Below are positions 47,861 to 60,527 of a stretch of DNA of 64,000 nt, one piece after another. Position 1 is the first letter of the stretch; each line of letters opens with the position of its first letter. The translations under genes were made by a program, and so were the position numbers. Under the pieces are notes generated by a model that saw only the letters and a list, made by a program, of their open reading frames with translations, was not told the DNA's origin and ran no database searches. The stretch is taken from the NCBI GenBank assembly GCA_037178855.1, contig JASJZC010000001.1:4650001-4714000 (forward strand). Reading direction: 5' to 3'. This DNA comes from Oscheius sp. JU75 (lineage: Eukaryota > Nematoda > Chromadorea > Rhabditida > Rhabditidae).

Positions 47861-50800
47861 TCAGTCCTCGTCCGAAAAGTCTTCGTCCGAAGTTGGCTCT
47901 TCGTCCTCAGAAGATGAACACATCCCGTCCGCCTTTTGCTTCTCAATCATAATTTCGGTGTAGTGCTCGAAAACCTTCTTGAAGTCCTCGGGAGTGAAGA
48001 CTTTTTGTGTTAGAAGATTGCTGGCCAGACTGATAGCCATCACTCCACCCATCGGTGTGGCGAGGATTTCCTTCTCCTTCACGGTGAAGAGCCTGTTGTA
48101 TCCGATTCGGATGCCATGCGTGCCCACATATTGGAACTCGTCTTCGAGGAAGAAGTTGTTGACGAGACGCGTTAGAGGGAGCAGATCTGGCGGGAAGTTT
48201 GGCAGGCTCTTGAGTCTCTGCAACAGGGGATTTGAAAATAAGAGTAGGCGAGGTGGCACGGGGACAGCCGGTTTTCCTGGCATTGCCATTTTTAAAGTAT
48301 CAATCAGTGATTTTCCGGCTTTTAGTGGTTCTACGAAAATGTAGAACTCTACAACTTTGTAAAACATCAAAAATTGAAAATGGTCAAATTTGGGTTGGAA
48401 ATCGGATGATTCAATTCACCTTTTCAGCCTCCTTCTGAACCCAATTATTCGGAGTCTTGTGTCGAACCCAAGTATTTTGGTTTCGTTTGCCGGTACGGAA
48501 TGGGACACTAAATCAAGATCGTTATTTCCTTAAAAAAATGGCCAACTCACTCTTCCTGATAGATCGGGAACAGTTGTTCTGAGTCAGGAATCGGTCCCGG
48601 GCCAGCGCTTCTTGTTCCGGTGAAGACATGGCTCTCGATCTCAGGCTTCTCCACGGATTTCGAAACCAGAACTGTATGGTCGTCCTGAAAAAGTTAAGAT
48701 ACCACTATAGAAACAGTTTTGGACAGCATACACGTTCCTATTAATACGAAGATGTCAAACTCACAGTAAGTTCGAAACGAAGATCACAAATCATCTCATT
48801 CAGATACTTTAGGTGTTCTTGCAGATCCTGGTACTCGGAGTGAGTCAGCGGACATCTACCGTACACCGTTCTGGCCAGATTCTAGAAGATTTGTTAAGCT
48901 CAATGCGAAATGCTACCTTTCCAGAGGTCTTTTCGTTGAATAAGACAGGGTTTTCGATCTCGCCTTCCGCGGAGCACTTTGCTGTCTGCAGTCTCTTCTC
49001 GTTAATCAGTTCCCAGTCTTCCTGGGCATGCTCGTCGGTGATCTCGTAAGCAATAAAAAGTGTATTTGAGTCCCGCGACAACTTCTTTGTCCTGAGCCAC
49101 AGGTCTTCGATTTCGGACCGATTCCGGATCCAATCTTCTGTGGAAGCGACATCGAAGTCAAGAGTCTTTGTGCAGCTGTGATCTTTTGTTCTGAAATCTC
49201 GTGATCGAGTCTATAGTATCAGACGCTAGTTCAAAAGAATTCAGTAGTCTGATAAGCATGACTCACATGACATGAACCCCGGAGCTGACACATTCGAAGA
49301 CAAAGTCTCCGTCCTGCATTCGTCCCATCGGTTTGACTCCAAAGTACTGCTCCTCGATCAGAACCGGCTCCTGTCCTTTTCTTCCTCTCGGGTTGATTGT
49401 GTAAGAGGCAGAGACTTGGGCTACGAAGAAAGCAGCACTGAAAAGATGTAAAAGTACTACTCCGAAGCCTGTACTTACTCGAAGACGTTCTCACTCCTGA
49501 ACATCTCGGTCCTGATATTGACACCGATCTCCTTGACCGACTTTAGATTTCCTTCAAACACTGTTCTGATCTAAATAAGACTGTTAGTCAGTTGACTGGA
49601 AAGCCGAACCTCGTGGACAACTCCTCCTTTGAACATAACAATCCGGACCTTCGCGTCTACTTCTGCAGCCTCAGATCCATTGAAGTTAAAAAACTCAAAC
49701 GTCAGGATCTCGTTGTAGTTCTGTTCCAAGGCATGTACAATGTTCTGGATTTTGCGGATCTTGTCCGATCGGGTCTCCTTTGAACGATTGACACGCCCGC
49801 GTTTCCTTCCGTCTGACGCATCGTCTTCGACCTCGCTGAGCAAGTCGGAAAAGAGACGGCCACTGGCAAAAGATCGGAACATCTCTGAAAATTCCTTCAC
49901 ACTGGATTGTCAGGCTACATGACTTACTGGCAACCAGAGCTTCGTCGGATTCCTGTTCAGGGTCAACCTCATATTCTAAAACTGCCGTCTTTCTGAAGTA
50001 CTAGATGATCTACCTGTATCAATGTCTTCATCGCATTCCGCTTCTGGAATCATTGACATCTCTTGAACTTTCTCGAGAGAAATGTGACTGGTAGATGCGA
50101 CATCAGTTCTGTCCTCGTATTCCATTGGGTAGTCTTCACTGTCTGGAACTGTTCACGTGAGAAAACTGTTAGACTACTTGACTAACCAATAACAATTGAC
50201 TCATCGGAATCCTCTTCAGAACTCCGTCGGTCAATTTCATACTCTAAAACTACTCTATATGAAACTCTGTGTTGATTTACCGATAGCACTGGCCTCGTCT
50301 TCTTGTTCGATTGGCTGGCCCATCTCTGAAACTTTCTCAAGACGAATGTGGCTGGCGTCAGTTTCCACCTTAGGTCCCACTGGCTGGTCATTACTGTCCT
50401 CTAAAACGGTTATCTTGAGATAACTACTTGACTATTTGAGTTACCAGATCCTGTCTCCTGAACTCCAGAGTCTCCAGGATCTTGAAGTTCACTGGAGATT
50501 GCGATGGGTTCAATTAGTTCGTTCATCCGAGGCAGTTTCCGCTTTCTTCCACCTAAATTCGATTACATATTTTCAAAATATCGAACAACATACTTCCTGG
50601 AGGACGCCCCCGCCTTTTCATGACAACTTGCACCTGCTGGGGTTGGTCTACTGTGTCTTCCTGGTCCGGCGATCGAAAGTATTGTTCTGACCTTTTAGGC
50701 CGACCGGCTCCGATCCTGCGACCACCATGACCAGAAGTTCTGGGACGACCTCCGCGATCCCGTCTCTTTCTCTGTGAAAGGCTGTCTGCTTCTTCCATCA

Positions 50801-51251
50801 TATCATCGTCGTGATCAGAAATCACTTGCTCGCCAGACTCGTCTCCAGCTTCTCTAGCTCTTCCAGCAAAATTTCGTCCTGTTCCTCTCGATCGGCCACC
50901 GCGGCCTCTGAATCTGCCTCCGCGCCCAAGTGCTCTTTCTCTTCTGACTGAAGATAAAACTTTATCTTCTTGTTCGCCCATGTTTTCGACTGCGTTGTGG
51001 ATCGATTGTTCTCCGCCTTCTTGTCCAAACTGTCCAGCACTTCTGCCTCGTCCACGGGTTCTTCTCGGGCGACCACCTCTTCCCCGTCTCCCCCTGATGA
51101 CCGGGACAACGTGGCCTTGTACAAGCTCGCCGTCTGAGGGCCCGGAAAGCGCTTGCATTCGTCCAAAAGCTTCACCGAGCCGTCCTCTGCTTGTCCCTCT
51201 CGGGCGTCCACGTCCGGATCCTCTGGGTCTTTCACCTCGTGCTCTCATCAT
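47861..51251 (-). CDS. Large nuclear protein with RG-rich repeats and AT-hooks, unknown family
   Basis: The start ATG-ATG at 51246-51251 follows CTTTTCAG|AGG. The first exon encodes Arg-Gly-rich sequence with several AT-hook cores (SGRGRPRG, RGRRGRGGRP, KRRGRPPG), implying minor-groove DNA binding. Short acidic exons with Ser/Glu stretches follow (49900-50560). The C-terminal third is a conserved-looking folded region: YFGVKPMGRMQDGDFVFECV, TLFIAYEITDEHAQEDW, PGPIPDSEQLFPIYQEE, FRTGKRNQNTWVRHKTP. It ends in an acidic tail (SSSEDEEPTSDEDFSDED). The final exons are 48217 to 47861 and one joining it in phase near 48420-48511. The layout resembles chromatin-associated factors, but I cannot name the family. 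Confidence 0.65.
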
Positions 51252-52478
51252 CCTCTGAAAAGAATATTTTAAAGAAGGAGAGAAGAACAGTCGATATACA
51301 GTTTTGAATAAAGTTAACTGTTTATCCTCTGTTTTGAAAGCTTCCCAATAGCCCGCCAAACGGACATTTTCACATGGACGACGTTCAAATCACGTACATT
51401 ACCCACCATCGTATTCATAATTACTTTTTTGAATAAATATTGTATTTTCTTGAGTAATCAACCATTTTTATTCTCCCTTTCGACTTCTTAATAGAATTTG
51501 CATAACAATAAAGAAATTGGCTCATAGTGAGTGGAAGACCCGAGAAGTTCCAAAAGTCCCGTGCTATTCTTTGACCTTGACTCCCTGTCCGACTGCACTC
51601 TCCTATTAGCTGTCGATTGGTTCTACTCTTCCAACTTTCTGGCTTCTTCCATTGGGGCGCCGGGTCAACGCCGTCATTGGGTAAACATAGTCGGCTAGCC
51701 TCTTGGCGACTCACACATGCTGCGCCTTCTTATTCTCTTATCTTTCATGCTACCTAACAAAAAAAATGGTTTTCAGATAGGGAGGTGGTCACGAAGATAC
51801 TGATTTCGGAGCTCTCAAGGTGAGTTGGAAGTTCTCATGGCAGAAAACTGCATTGTTAAACAATAGTCATCATGTTTTTGCTGGGAGCTGGGTTCATGTA
51901 GGTTGGTGTCCGCAAATTTGTTCAGTTCAAAGCCCATCTGTGAAGCGTTTTCGATTCAGAGAAACTCCTGGTAACCATCAAGTTTGTTCGTAGTTTATCA
52001 GTTTTTGAGGCGTTGAGCAGTCGACAACAGTTGACACTGAGCAAGCGACAATCGAAATAGACATTCTCTTTTACTAAAGCAGCGTATTCACAATGCCCTC
52101 AAAAAGAACTGATCTGGATGTCGGCTGTTCTGAATCATCGTGGTCATTGTTTTTTTCTCTTCATTCCCTATTCCCCACCACGGAGATCGTCATTCCTTCT
52201 GCCAGAATGTGCCGCATATTTTGTTATCTTCAGGCAGACAGTGAGTTACCTCCCCTCACAGCTGAATACGAAACCAGTCTATCGGATTGCCTGTTTTGAA
52301 AAGAGAGGGAGAGCCAGGCCATTATCCTTTTTCAATCCTTCCCGTTCAATCGAAAACGATCATATCAAAAGTGGGGGAAAGTGGAAATAGGCACAGGAAG
52401 GCGTCTATAAACAAAACGGCCTACCATAACATAGACGCCGTCCAAACGACAAACTGTCTTTTTTCCTCCCCAAAAATC
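51252..52478. promoter_or_regulatory. Divergent intergenic region between AT-hook gene and GTPase gene
   Basis: About 1.2 kb with no supported gene. A minus-strand open frame at 51421-51714 lacks an ATG in a good position and has no motif; a + frame at 52093-52299 begins with ATG but shows no splice or family support. Confidence 0.35.
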
Positions 52479-55035
52479 ATGAGGAAGCTGTCGGAAAAGC
52501 GGAAATCCGTCAGCATGATGGTACTCAATGTGCTGCGCGGCGACGATGATGGTGAGCCGATTCCCCTTTAACTTCCCCGAACACCTGGGGCTGGCCTCCC
52601 ACTTTCAGCTGTTTCTCTTTATTTCTGTCCAGGTCTACCGATTCGCAAACTTCTGTCTGGTAAAACTGCCTACAACAGAAACACAGCTCTTGCTTTGACC
52701 CTATAGAAACAGACACGTAAAGTTCACAATTCAAGTTCAAAAGATATAAAAGCAGAACTCTTCCAAAAGCAAAGTCGCTCCGTCTGGAGCTGAAGCATCT
52801 GAAGCGTTAGCGGTGAAGAAAATACCGCAGTAAAATTTCAGAAGAGAGCGACGCTGTTCGTCCCCTCCCGCCATCCGTTTCGGGTCGACGACGGTCAGTC
52901 TTTGGTCTTCTAGGCCCACCTAAAGCGCCTGTAGTCAAGGAAAAGAGACGGTGAGAATGAATCTTGTTTAACCCAGTTCTCTCTTACATCAGATTTTCCA
53001 TCACTGCCGCTTTCATCGGAACACCTGCAGTACAGAAGGAAGAGTTCTTTCCAGACTCGCCGAACGAGAGGAATAGTGGTGAGTTCACGGTGCTGGTCAC
53101 AGCTGGCCGTTTTTTTGGTTTCGTATCGCCTGTCTCTCTCCTTCCTCTTCTTATTAGTCAGTCTCCTCTCTCCTTGGAAACATGTTGCATCTGGAACTTG
53201 TCGCGCCCATTTGCATTTTACAACTTGCCTCAGGGTCACAGCCTTTTATTGAGCCGAAAGGCTCCTTTCTTATCACAAACTGTAATCGGTTTCCCAGGCT
53301 TCAGTGCTGCCGAAATGGCTCTGTTAGAAAGTTTTGATTGTTTGTTATTCACTCTCTCTCCTTCTTGTCACGACACTTTCTCAAAAGAGCCAATGCTCAC
53401 CAAAGAAGTTAATAGTTGTAAACATTTTCCTGTCAATACAATTTCATTGCCTCTTTCAGGTTCAGGCTTTAGATACAGGTCTGTAGCCTAAAAGTTTCTG
53501 TTAGGATGTTTGTCGAATAGCAAATATCCCGCGCTCATCACTTCTCTGTCACTTTAACTCCAAATTTCTTGTTCCTATCCAGATCTCTATCAGTTCTTCT
53601 GATTTCCTAAATACTTTGTGTAACTAGCAAGCCGAAATGAGAGCGGTAAAACTTTACTGTTCCTCGAAAAGTGAGCACTCTGCGAAGGCTAGCTTTTCAA
53701 AACTTCCTGTTAAACCAGCTGTCTGTGTGAATTTGTTTGACTATCATGTTCCCTTGCCCCAGTTAGCATTTCAAATGGATTCATCTGACGAGAGTCATGA
53801 TCCTATCCGATTTGCGAGGTACTTTTTCCAACCCTCTTCCTTCTTTTCTGACCAAATGATTCAGTATGGTCACGGGCATTATCACTATTCGCGGCAGATC
53901 AAAGTCCAGAGTTCGAGCCAAAAAGCTGCTGGCCAGTATACCACAAGAGAATAATAACACGGTGTACAGGGAAGACAATGGTACATTGGAGTCTCTTGTC
54001 CCCCTTTGAAACAGTTCAATTTCTAGAAACAGACTATTTGCCTGGATTGGCTCCACTCTCGGACGAGACTCCGATCAGTCTAGGATTCGCCGACGGCTGG
54101 GACAATCGGATTGTGTTCAATACTGGTAAGAGATGAGAATTTATTTAAAGGAATAGTTTATAGCCAATCCAAAGTACGCATTTGGGAGGCGGAACGAGTC
54201 GGTCGAGTTGATGGGACGAGCCATGAGAGTCGTGGTCTGTGGAGCACGACGGGTAGGGAAAACGGCTGTCTTGAAACAAGTCGCCTGTGTCGAAGACATC
54301 ACCAGTCAGGTACGGTGATTTATACCCTGGAAGCTTGGGATATCTGAGGGACAAGTTCAATTATCGGGGATTGTACATTTTACACAAAACGAGGAAAACT
54401 TAAACATCTGCAAATTGATAGGCTTGTCAGTATAGTAATCGTAGAACGTTCAGCAATACGAGCCGACAATAGACGACACGTACCAGGTTCTGCTAGAAGA
54501 AGCTGATCGACCCAGAGAAATCTTGATTTTTCACGATACCGCAGGAATTCCCGAGTACGGACCGGTCGAGTTGAAGAAGGCCTACCTACAGGTAGGGTGA
54601 CCCTTACTCAGGAGAAATATTTTGTTTCAGGTAGCCGACGCTTTCGTACTGGTCTACTCCGTGGCAGACCACGAGTCTTTTAATCGGATGGATCTGTTGA
54701 GGAAGTACATCGAACAGCATCATTCGAAGGAAAAGAAGGAGGTTCCGATTGTGGTGTTAGGAAACATGAAGGAGCAGGCGAATCGCAAAGTTGACTCGGA
54801 GTTTGCTCATGCCTGGGCAGCCAAGGCCAAAGTGAAACTGTTCGAAGTCTCGGCCAAAGACAGGAATTCACTCGTCCCGTTTGTTCATCACCTCGGACAG
54901 AGACACTTCCATCCAATTAGTCAGTTTTTCAAAGGATTATTAGCCCTTGACCAATTTCCAGAAGAGTCCAAGTTCTCCTTATCGAAAAAGTTAAAGTCGG
55001 AAAAGTCCAACGCTGCCATTTTGATGGACTTCTAG
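52479..55035 (+). CDS. Ras-like small GTPase of the kappaB-Ras (NKIRAS) type with a long N-terminal extension
   Basis: Ten exons (52479-52551, 52633-52659, 52914-52950, 52993-53078, 53767-53818, 53865-53980, 54027-54125, 54164-54309, 54454-54591, 54631-55035) join in phase to 392 codons. The GTPase domain starts near residue 188: P-loop [16 protein letters not shown] at G3, then [20 protein letters not shown] and [10 protein letters not shown], which match kappaB-Ras best. The G4 motif is NMKE rather than NKxD, so the Asp that reads guanine is Glu. The C-terminus is Lys-rich without a CAAX box. kappaB-Ras proteins restrain NF-kappaB and Ral signalling in mammals. The roughly 185-residue N-terminal part is basic, Ser-rich and unrecognised. 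A shorter protein from the internal ATG at 54211 would be the conventional GTPase. Confidence 0.75.
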
Positions 55036-55450
55036 AGCTTCTTCGACGTGCCTACACAACTTACTGGTGCCCATCAGGTTTCGTACTTACCCATCTGTAA
55101 ATAAAGAGTTGTTGAATGTTTAGTATTTGTTGGAAGCGTAACATTTACCTGATTTGAGGCGTATTCTTATGAATTAAGATCTAGTTCAAAATGCCGTCTG
55201 TCTAAAGCTCTAACTTCCAGTTACTTTGTGACAGCAATTACCCTTTGCAAGTCAAGTCACTTCGGGAGACGCGTCTCTGGGAGAACGTTGCACCTGTCAC
55301 GGTAGCTCGACTGGAACATCATCTACCTATCACAACCCCCAACGGGGCATCAGCCAAGCTTGTTACTGTAAACAGTGCCATTTATTATCTTCTCCTATTC
55401 CACAACTCGTCTTATCAGTTCCCGCTCCCAGCCACGACATTGAGTCGAAA

Positions 55451-57472
55451 ATGCTTCAAGTTCCTTCTGCACTTTTTGTCGAAAACAGACAACGTTTGGT
55501 CGCTGCTTTGAAGAGTAAGGTACCTTCTGGAACTGTTGTTCTTCTGAAGGGAGGTGAGGACGAAATGCGATTCAATACCGACATGGCAGAGACTCCGTTC
55601 AGACAGGTTTTCCAGTTTTCCGAAACAACAAAATAATCCAGGAATCATATTTCTATTGGGCTTTCGGAGTGATTGAGCCGGGCTGTGTAGGTCTCATTGA
55701 TGTTGATTGTGGGAAGAGCATGTTGTTTCCGCCACGTCTGCCAGAAGATTATGCTACCTGGGAGGGAGAGTGAGTTTGCAAATGAGATAGCCAGCCGACA
55801 AACCAGCTCATTCCAATCCTTTTTTCTTTGACAACTCATTTTGTATAGTGTGACTCTTACAGAATCCACTCGGAGGATTGGTTCAAGCAGAACTACTCAG
55901 TGGACCTTGTCAAGTTTGATGATCTCACTTACAAATCTCTCCTTGGAACATTGGATAGTACTAGTCCGAAAAAAATCCTCCTACTGGTAACTTGATGTCA
56001 AATCAGTGTATGATTGAGCATAGAAAGCTAACAACACAGACAGCAACAAAGTAATGGAGCCGCCAGTGATCAAGGGGCTCGAGAAGTGAGTTCCACTTTT
56101 TATTCTCGTCGTCGGTCGTCCTCGTCATTTTCTAGTCGAAAAGCCTCATGTATTCCTTTAGGTTTCCACTGGACAATGAGCTTCTGTATCCGATTATTGC
56201 AGAGCTGAGAGTGTTCAAAACTGACAAGGAATTAGAAGTGCTTCGCTACGCGAGCAAGATAACCAGTGAGAGTCACAAAGCTTTGATGAAGAACATCAAG
56301 CCGGGCCTCTTTGAGTATCAAATGGAGAGTCTTTTCAAACATGTGAGCCACTATACCGGCGGTTGTCGGCATCTCTCGTACATCTGCATCGCTCCTTCGT
56401 AAGATAGAAGTCTCCTTTTTGATTCCGAGCTTTTAGCGGGAAAAATTGTGCCACTCTGCATTACGGACATGCGACGTCTCCCAACAGCAAGAAGATCAAT
56501 GATGGGGACATGGTATTGTTCGACATGGGGCCTGAATACTCTTGCTATGCTTCGGACGTAACCTGTTCGTATCCGTGCAATGGCAAGTTTACGGAGAAGC
56601 AGAAACTGATCTACGGTGCGGTATTGGAGGCAAATCAGATCGTGTTCAAGGAGGCCAAACCAGGTGGGCTGTCAACACTTTCATAGTTTATCTGTCGTCA
56701 TGTCCTCACAGTTGTCTGTCAAATTTTGTCTGACTGACAAAATTTGAGGCTGACAAATGACTTCATATGTCAGAGCATGTAACTCTTTTTGCAAACGTCA
56801 TCTGGAAATAGAGTTTCCCTCTCAAACATTATCCCCCGTGAGATCTCGAAGTGACACAATTATGTCTGTTCAGGCGTTCGTTGGACAGACATGCACAAAT
56901 TGGCTGAGAAGATCATCTTGACACATCTGAAGACTGCCGGGCTGCTGACAGGAGATGTCGATCAGATGGTAGAGGCTAGACTCGGAGGCGTTTTTATGCC
57001 TCACGGACTGGGACATTTTCTCGGATTGGACACTCACGATGTAGGCGGATACTTGGGAGATGCTCTTCCCAGGTCAGCTCTTCCTGGACTCAAAAGTCTC
57101 AGAACCACGAGAACTCTACAAGAGAGGATGGTTATCACGATAGAGCCGGGCTGCTACTTTATCGACTACCTCCTTGACGGCGCCCTGAAAGATCCGAATC
57201 TGAACAAGTTCATGGTCAAGGCGAAAATAGATGAGTTTAGGGACTTTGGAGGGGTGAGCCGACTTTTAGAAAGAAAATTTGTAAGTCCTTAGGTGAGAAT
57301 TGAAGACGACGTCATTATTTGGGCCAAAGGCAATGAGAACATGACGAGTGTGCCAAGAAGTGTGGAGGATATTGAAAAGTTCATGGCGACAAAGACCCGA
57401 CATCTCGACTTGGAAGAGATTCAGCAAGCTGTAGCTAATTATCTGAAAATCTCTTTAGAAATTGAGCACTAA
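55451..57472 (+). CDS. PEPD: Xaa-Pro dipeptidase (prolidase)
   Basis: Eight exons (55451-55606, 55642-55769, 55863-55986, 56024-56085, 56162-56398, 56437-56663, 56874-57253, 57293-57472) sum to 497 codons, as in the family. The N-terminal creatinase-like domain starts [17 protein letters not shown]. The pita-bread domain carries all five metal ligands: two Asp in [16 protein letters not shown], His in GLGHFLGLD, Glu in ITIEPGCYF and Glu in VRIEDDV. HYGHA and the THDVGGY loop are also conserved. The enzyme cleaves dipeptides ending in Pro, including those from collagen breakdown, which matters in a collagen-cuticle animal. It lies 415 bp after the GTPase gene on the same strand. Confidence 0.97.
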
Positions 57473-57831
57473 TAAACCAATAAGATTCAAATCTCAGGCA
57501 CAAAATCCTTGAACCTTTGAAAAGTCTTAATCTGAAGAGGGATATGAAATATACTGAAAGTAATAGACAGAGAACAAGTCCATTTGCAGAAAGTAAAAAG
57601 TACGAAAAATAGAGACTATCCTACAGCCTTCCAAACTCTTCTTCCTTCAATCTCGTTTTTCTTGCAATTCCTTGCTTTCCTGCCAAGTCTTACAATCTCG
57701 ACAAGTCAGACATAATCCGCTTGTCAAATCTTGTCAAGTTTTAGCGACTGCAGTAGAGCAAGCCATTCAGCAACGCGCTCTCCTCCTAAAAGGTTAGGTC
57801 CGCCTTTCGCTTTTCTATTTTTGCTCTCAGA

Positions 57832-59108
57832 ATGTCGCAACTGTCCGAAACCGAGACGATCAACTCCGACGAGGACTGCTTCCAGGAGAGGAAAAAGTTC
57901 CCTCTTCCTTCGTCGGCTCCTCCTCCATCCCAGGAAACGGAAAACGGCCACAGTCCTCTCAACACTCCGGCCTCCGTTCCTCAGCTCAAGCTGACCCCGA
58001 GTCTTCCGAATCCAGCTCTTCTTTCGGCTTCTGCACCCATCTTTGTAAGTTTCTCACTTTGTTCAGAATTAAACTACTTTTTAGTTTCCAATGGGCTTCC
58101 CGAACACGATGATGGATCCTCGTGCTCTTGGCTTCCCTCTGCCGATGATGATGCCGCAGATTGCCATGCATGTTCCGATCCAACAGCCTCCTCCTCAATC
58201 TCAGAAGGAATCCCAGTTGCCGAAGGTCGAGACGAGGACGACCGAGGAGATTCTGAAGAAGATATTCGAGAAGCCACTGATCGTCGAGAAACCCGACTGC
58301 GATGTTGCAGATGACAAAAAGGCCAAGAGGAAGTCGCCTTCGATCATTCGAACGCCCGAATTCGACTGGGACAGTCAGCATCGCAGGGAAAATTCCGCCT
58401 TCGAGGTTTGATTTATGTTACCATAAACAAAGAGATGGTTCAGAGAGGAACAGTGATTCTGAGATGTCAAGACGTCGACTCGGACTTCTTCGAAGATGTC
58501 ATCTGGTTCGTAGATGGACATCAGCTCCTCCAGAAGTACATTTGTGTGAACACGGATCCGAGCTTAGGCAAGGTCTTCGTCAAGACTCACAGAGTGGGTC
58601 TTTCTCATCTTTCTCCTTTTAACGAAAGGGTTTCAGTACATTGGATGGCTGGCCGACGAGCCCTGGTCCTACTACCGGTTAAACGGCTGTATTCTGCTGG
58701 ACGAAGCCAGGGAAAGGATCGGAGTCAACGAGTTCCCGACCCGAGACACCGTCCGTCAGCACTGTCTCTCCGGAAGAGAAAACAACCAGTTTTACGAGAC
58801 TATGGTTCAAAAATTGTAGGTTTGCCATCTTTATAGTTAAAGAAGAATTTCAGCGGCGCTCCTAGATGGCCAGCTCCAGAAGACGGAGAAGAGACGACGA
58901 CGAACCATGAGCTCTACAAGACTCTCGTCCAGAATTAGTGAGTCATTGGTCACTTTAAACATCTAGTAAGAATATTTTCAGCATGACTCCCAGTTGGCAA
59001 GCTCCGGAAGCTGGAGACGATTTAAGAGACGACTTCGAGGTCAAGGCTGAGGTGGAAGACGGCGATGAACCAGTCGAGATGAAGTACATTCCGCCCTCCC
59101 AGGATTGA
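57832..59108 (+). CDS. Acidic/proline-rich protein of unknown function with a conserved-looking central region
   Basis: Six exons (57832-58044, 58085-58405, 58444-58593, 58637-58815, 58854-58937, 58982-59108) sum exactly to 357 codons. The ATG follows CTCTCAG|A. The first third is Pro/Ser/Met-rich and disordered. A basic segment (KKAKRKSPSIIRTPEFDWD) precedes a folded-looking region: RGTVILRCQDVDSDFFEDVI, WFVDGHQLLQKYICV, YIGWLADEPWSYYRLNGC. Two tandem motifs P(R/S)W(P/Q)APE(D/A)G occur near the C-terminus, then an acidic tail. No domain is recognised. The gene is 359 bp downstream of prolidase and convergent with the MARVEL gene. Confidence 0.75.
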
Positions 59109-59299
59109 ATTGGATGCCTTTTCGTAATAAATTTTGTTATTCACTACCTTCTAAAAGGGAGAACTTGTAGGAGAGAAGTGCCTAGATTGTGATGAGAATG
59201 CCAAGACAGTACGGCAAAGAACTTATTATTCTCTTTGGAAAGAAGCTGTGAGAGATACCGGGTCTGTTATGCAAGGAACTTGTTGCTCTTCTTCACAAA

Positions 59300-60527
59300 T
59301 TAGGCGTAGGTGTCAGGGCGGAGGTTTCTTCGATTTCGATGAGCCAAGGCAGCGCTTGCGGCGTAGAGACAGGCCAAGATGAAACAGAGGAACTAGAAGA
59401 TATAAATGTTTTCAAATCGAGGACTTACGGCGGCGAAAGCCCATTCCCAGATGAGTCGACAGCCGTTATGAAGAATTCCTAAAGTGGTTGTGTTAGCCTT
59501 CCAAAAAAGCTACCATCAGAGCCGATGTCATTACAATTGTTGGCCCAACTTCCGGTACTGTAATAGCCTTCCAGAAGACATAGAACCAGGAAAAGAAGGG
59601 CTGAGCAGGCACTGAAGAGCCTGTCGGTCACGGGCCAGTTCCAAAAGTCCAGATGGGATTCGTGAAGACGGAGGAAGTAGACGAGAAGGAAGATGCAAGA
59701 TAGACACATGCATACTCCAGCTACAATCAAGAGCACAGTCTGTCCGAAGAGGATCCCTGAAAGAGGCTGATGACTAGTACGAGTACGATGGCCGGTCGTA
59801 AAGGAGAGAAAATCACAGAAATGGCCTTTTGTGATTGGATGTTGACTCAAAACCTGGACACGGCGCACACAAACACAACAAAGCCAAACATATTCCTGTG
59901 ATTGCCATCTTTAAAAGAATGGTTTTGGTCAGGTTTCGACAGAAACATGTGGGACCTCAAACAGTAAATCAAGCGGTGCAAGTTTGCAGAAAATGACCAA
60001 AATGTCTCTGTTCCGGACAGACAATGCATCTTTTCGCCACCCTTAGGGCGAGTTCTGGGCAGAAAATTTTGTAGCTAATACCTTTTAAAGTAGTTTTCGA
60101 AGTCCAGATCAGAACTTTGGAATATTTTAAAAAGGCTGTATAGCATGCATGCATCAACAGACTCTCATACGTGGAAGTTTCGGTTCCCGACCGGCCTTTA
60201 AAACAAGAAACGTCTTACCTTTGAAGGGTCCCGGTCCATAGACACTAACAATAAGGCAGATAACCACCAAACAGAGGAACTGGAAGTAGAGGTAAACAAA
60301 TCAACAAAACTATTCAAACCATTTCAAGGATCCTTAGGATTCCTTGAGGTCCCATACAGTAGTGGGTGTCAAGCTGACCGGGTCCACATCCGAGAACCTG
60401 GAATTTGTCCAAGTCCAAGGAAAAAAGTTTAATCTACATCCTCTTCCTTGTACTTCTCCTTGGTTCGGACAGTTGTGACATAGTTCCCATCGGGCAGCTG
60501 GGTCGTGTAGGTTTCTCTCCTGTCCAT
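59300..60527 (-). CDS. Four-span MARVEL-type membrane protein
   Basis: Six exons (60438-60527, 60320-60397, 60219-60279, 59514-59756, 59429-59478, 59300-59392) sum to 204 codons; the ATG follows TTTTCAG|A. A basic, Tyr-containing N-terminus (MDRRETYTTQLPDGNY) precedes four hydrophobic segments: ILRILEMFLCLVVICLIVS, TVLLIVAGVCMCLSCIFLLV, LFSACSALLFLVLCLLEGYY and FLCFILACLYAASAALAH. The opening 'LRiLe' and the Cys/Gly-containing short loops resemble MARVEL proteins of vesicle and junction membranes. Claudin-type signatures are absent. Function is inferred only at the level of membrane apposition or trafficking. Confidence 0.7.

Noticed and set aside
51421-51714. 97-codon minus-strand open frame
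   Set aside because: Begins only with a non-ATG codon, has no motif and has unusual amino-acid composition.
53460-53478. Extra 19-nt exon in the GTPase gene
   Set aside because: Splice-like borders exist, but skipping it gives a phase-perfect join from 53078 to 53767, whereas including it breaks the frame.
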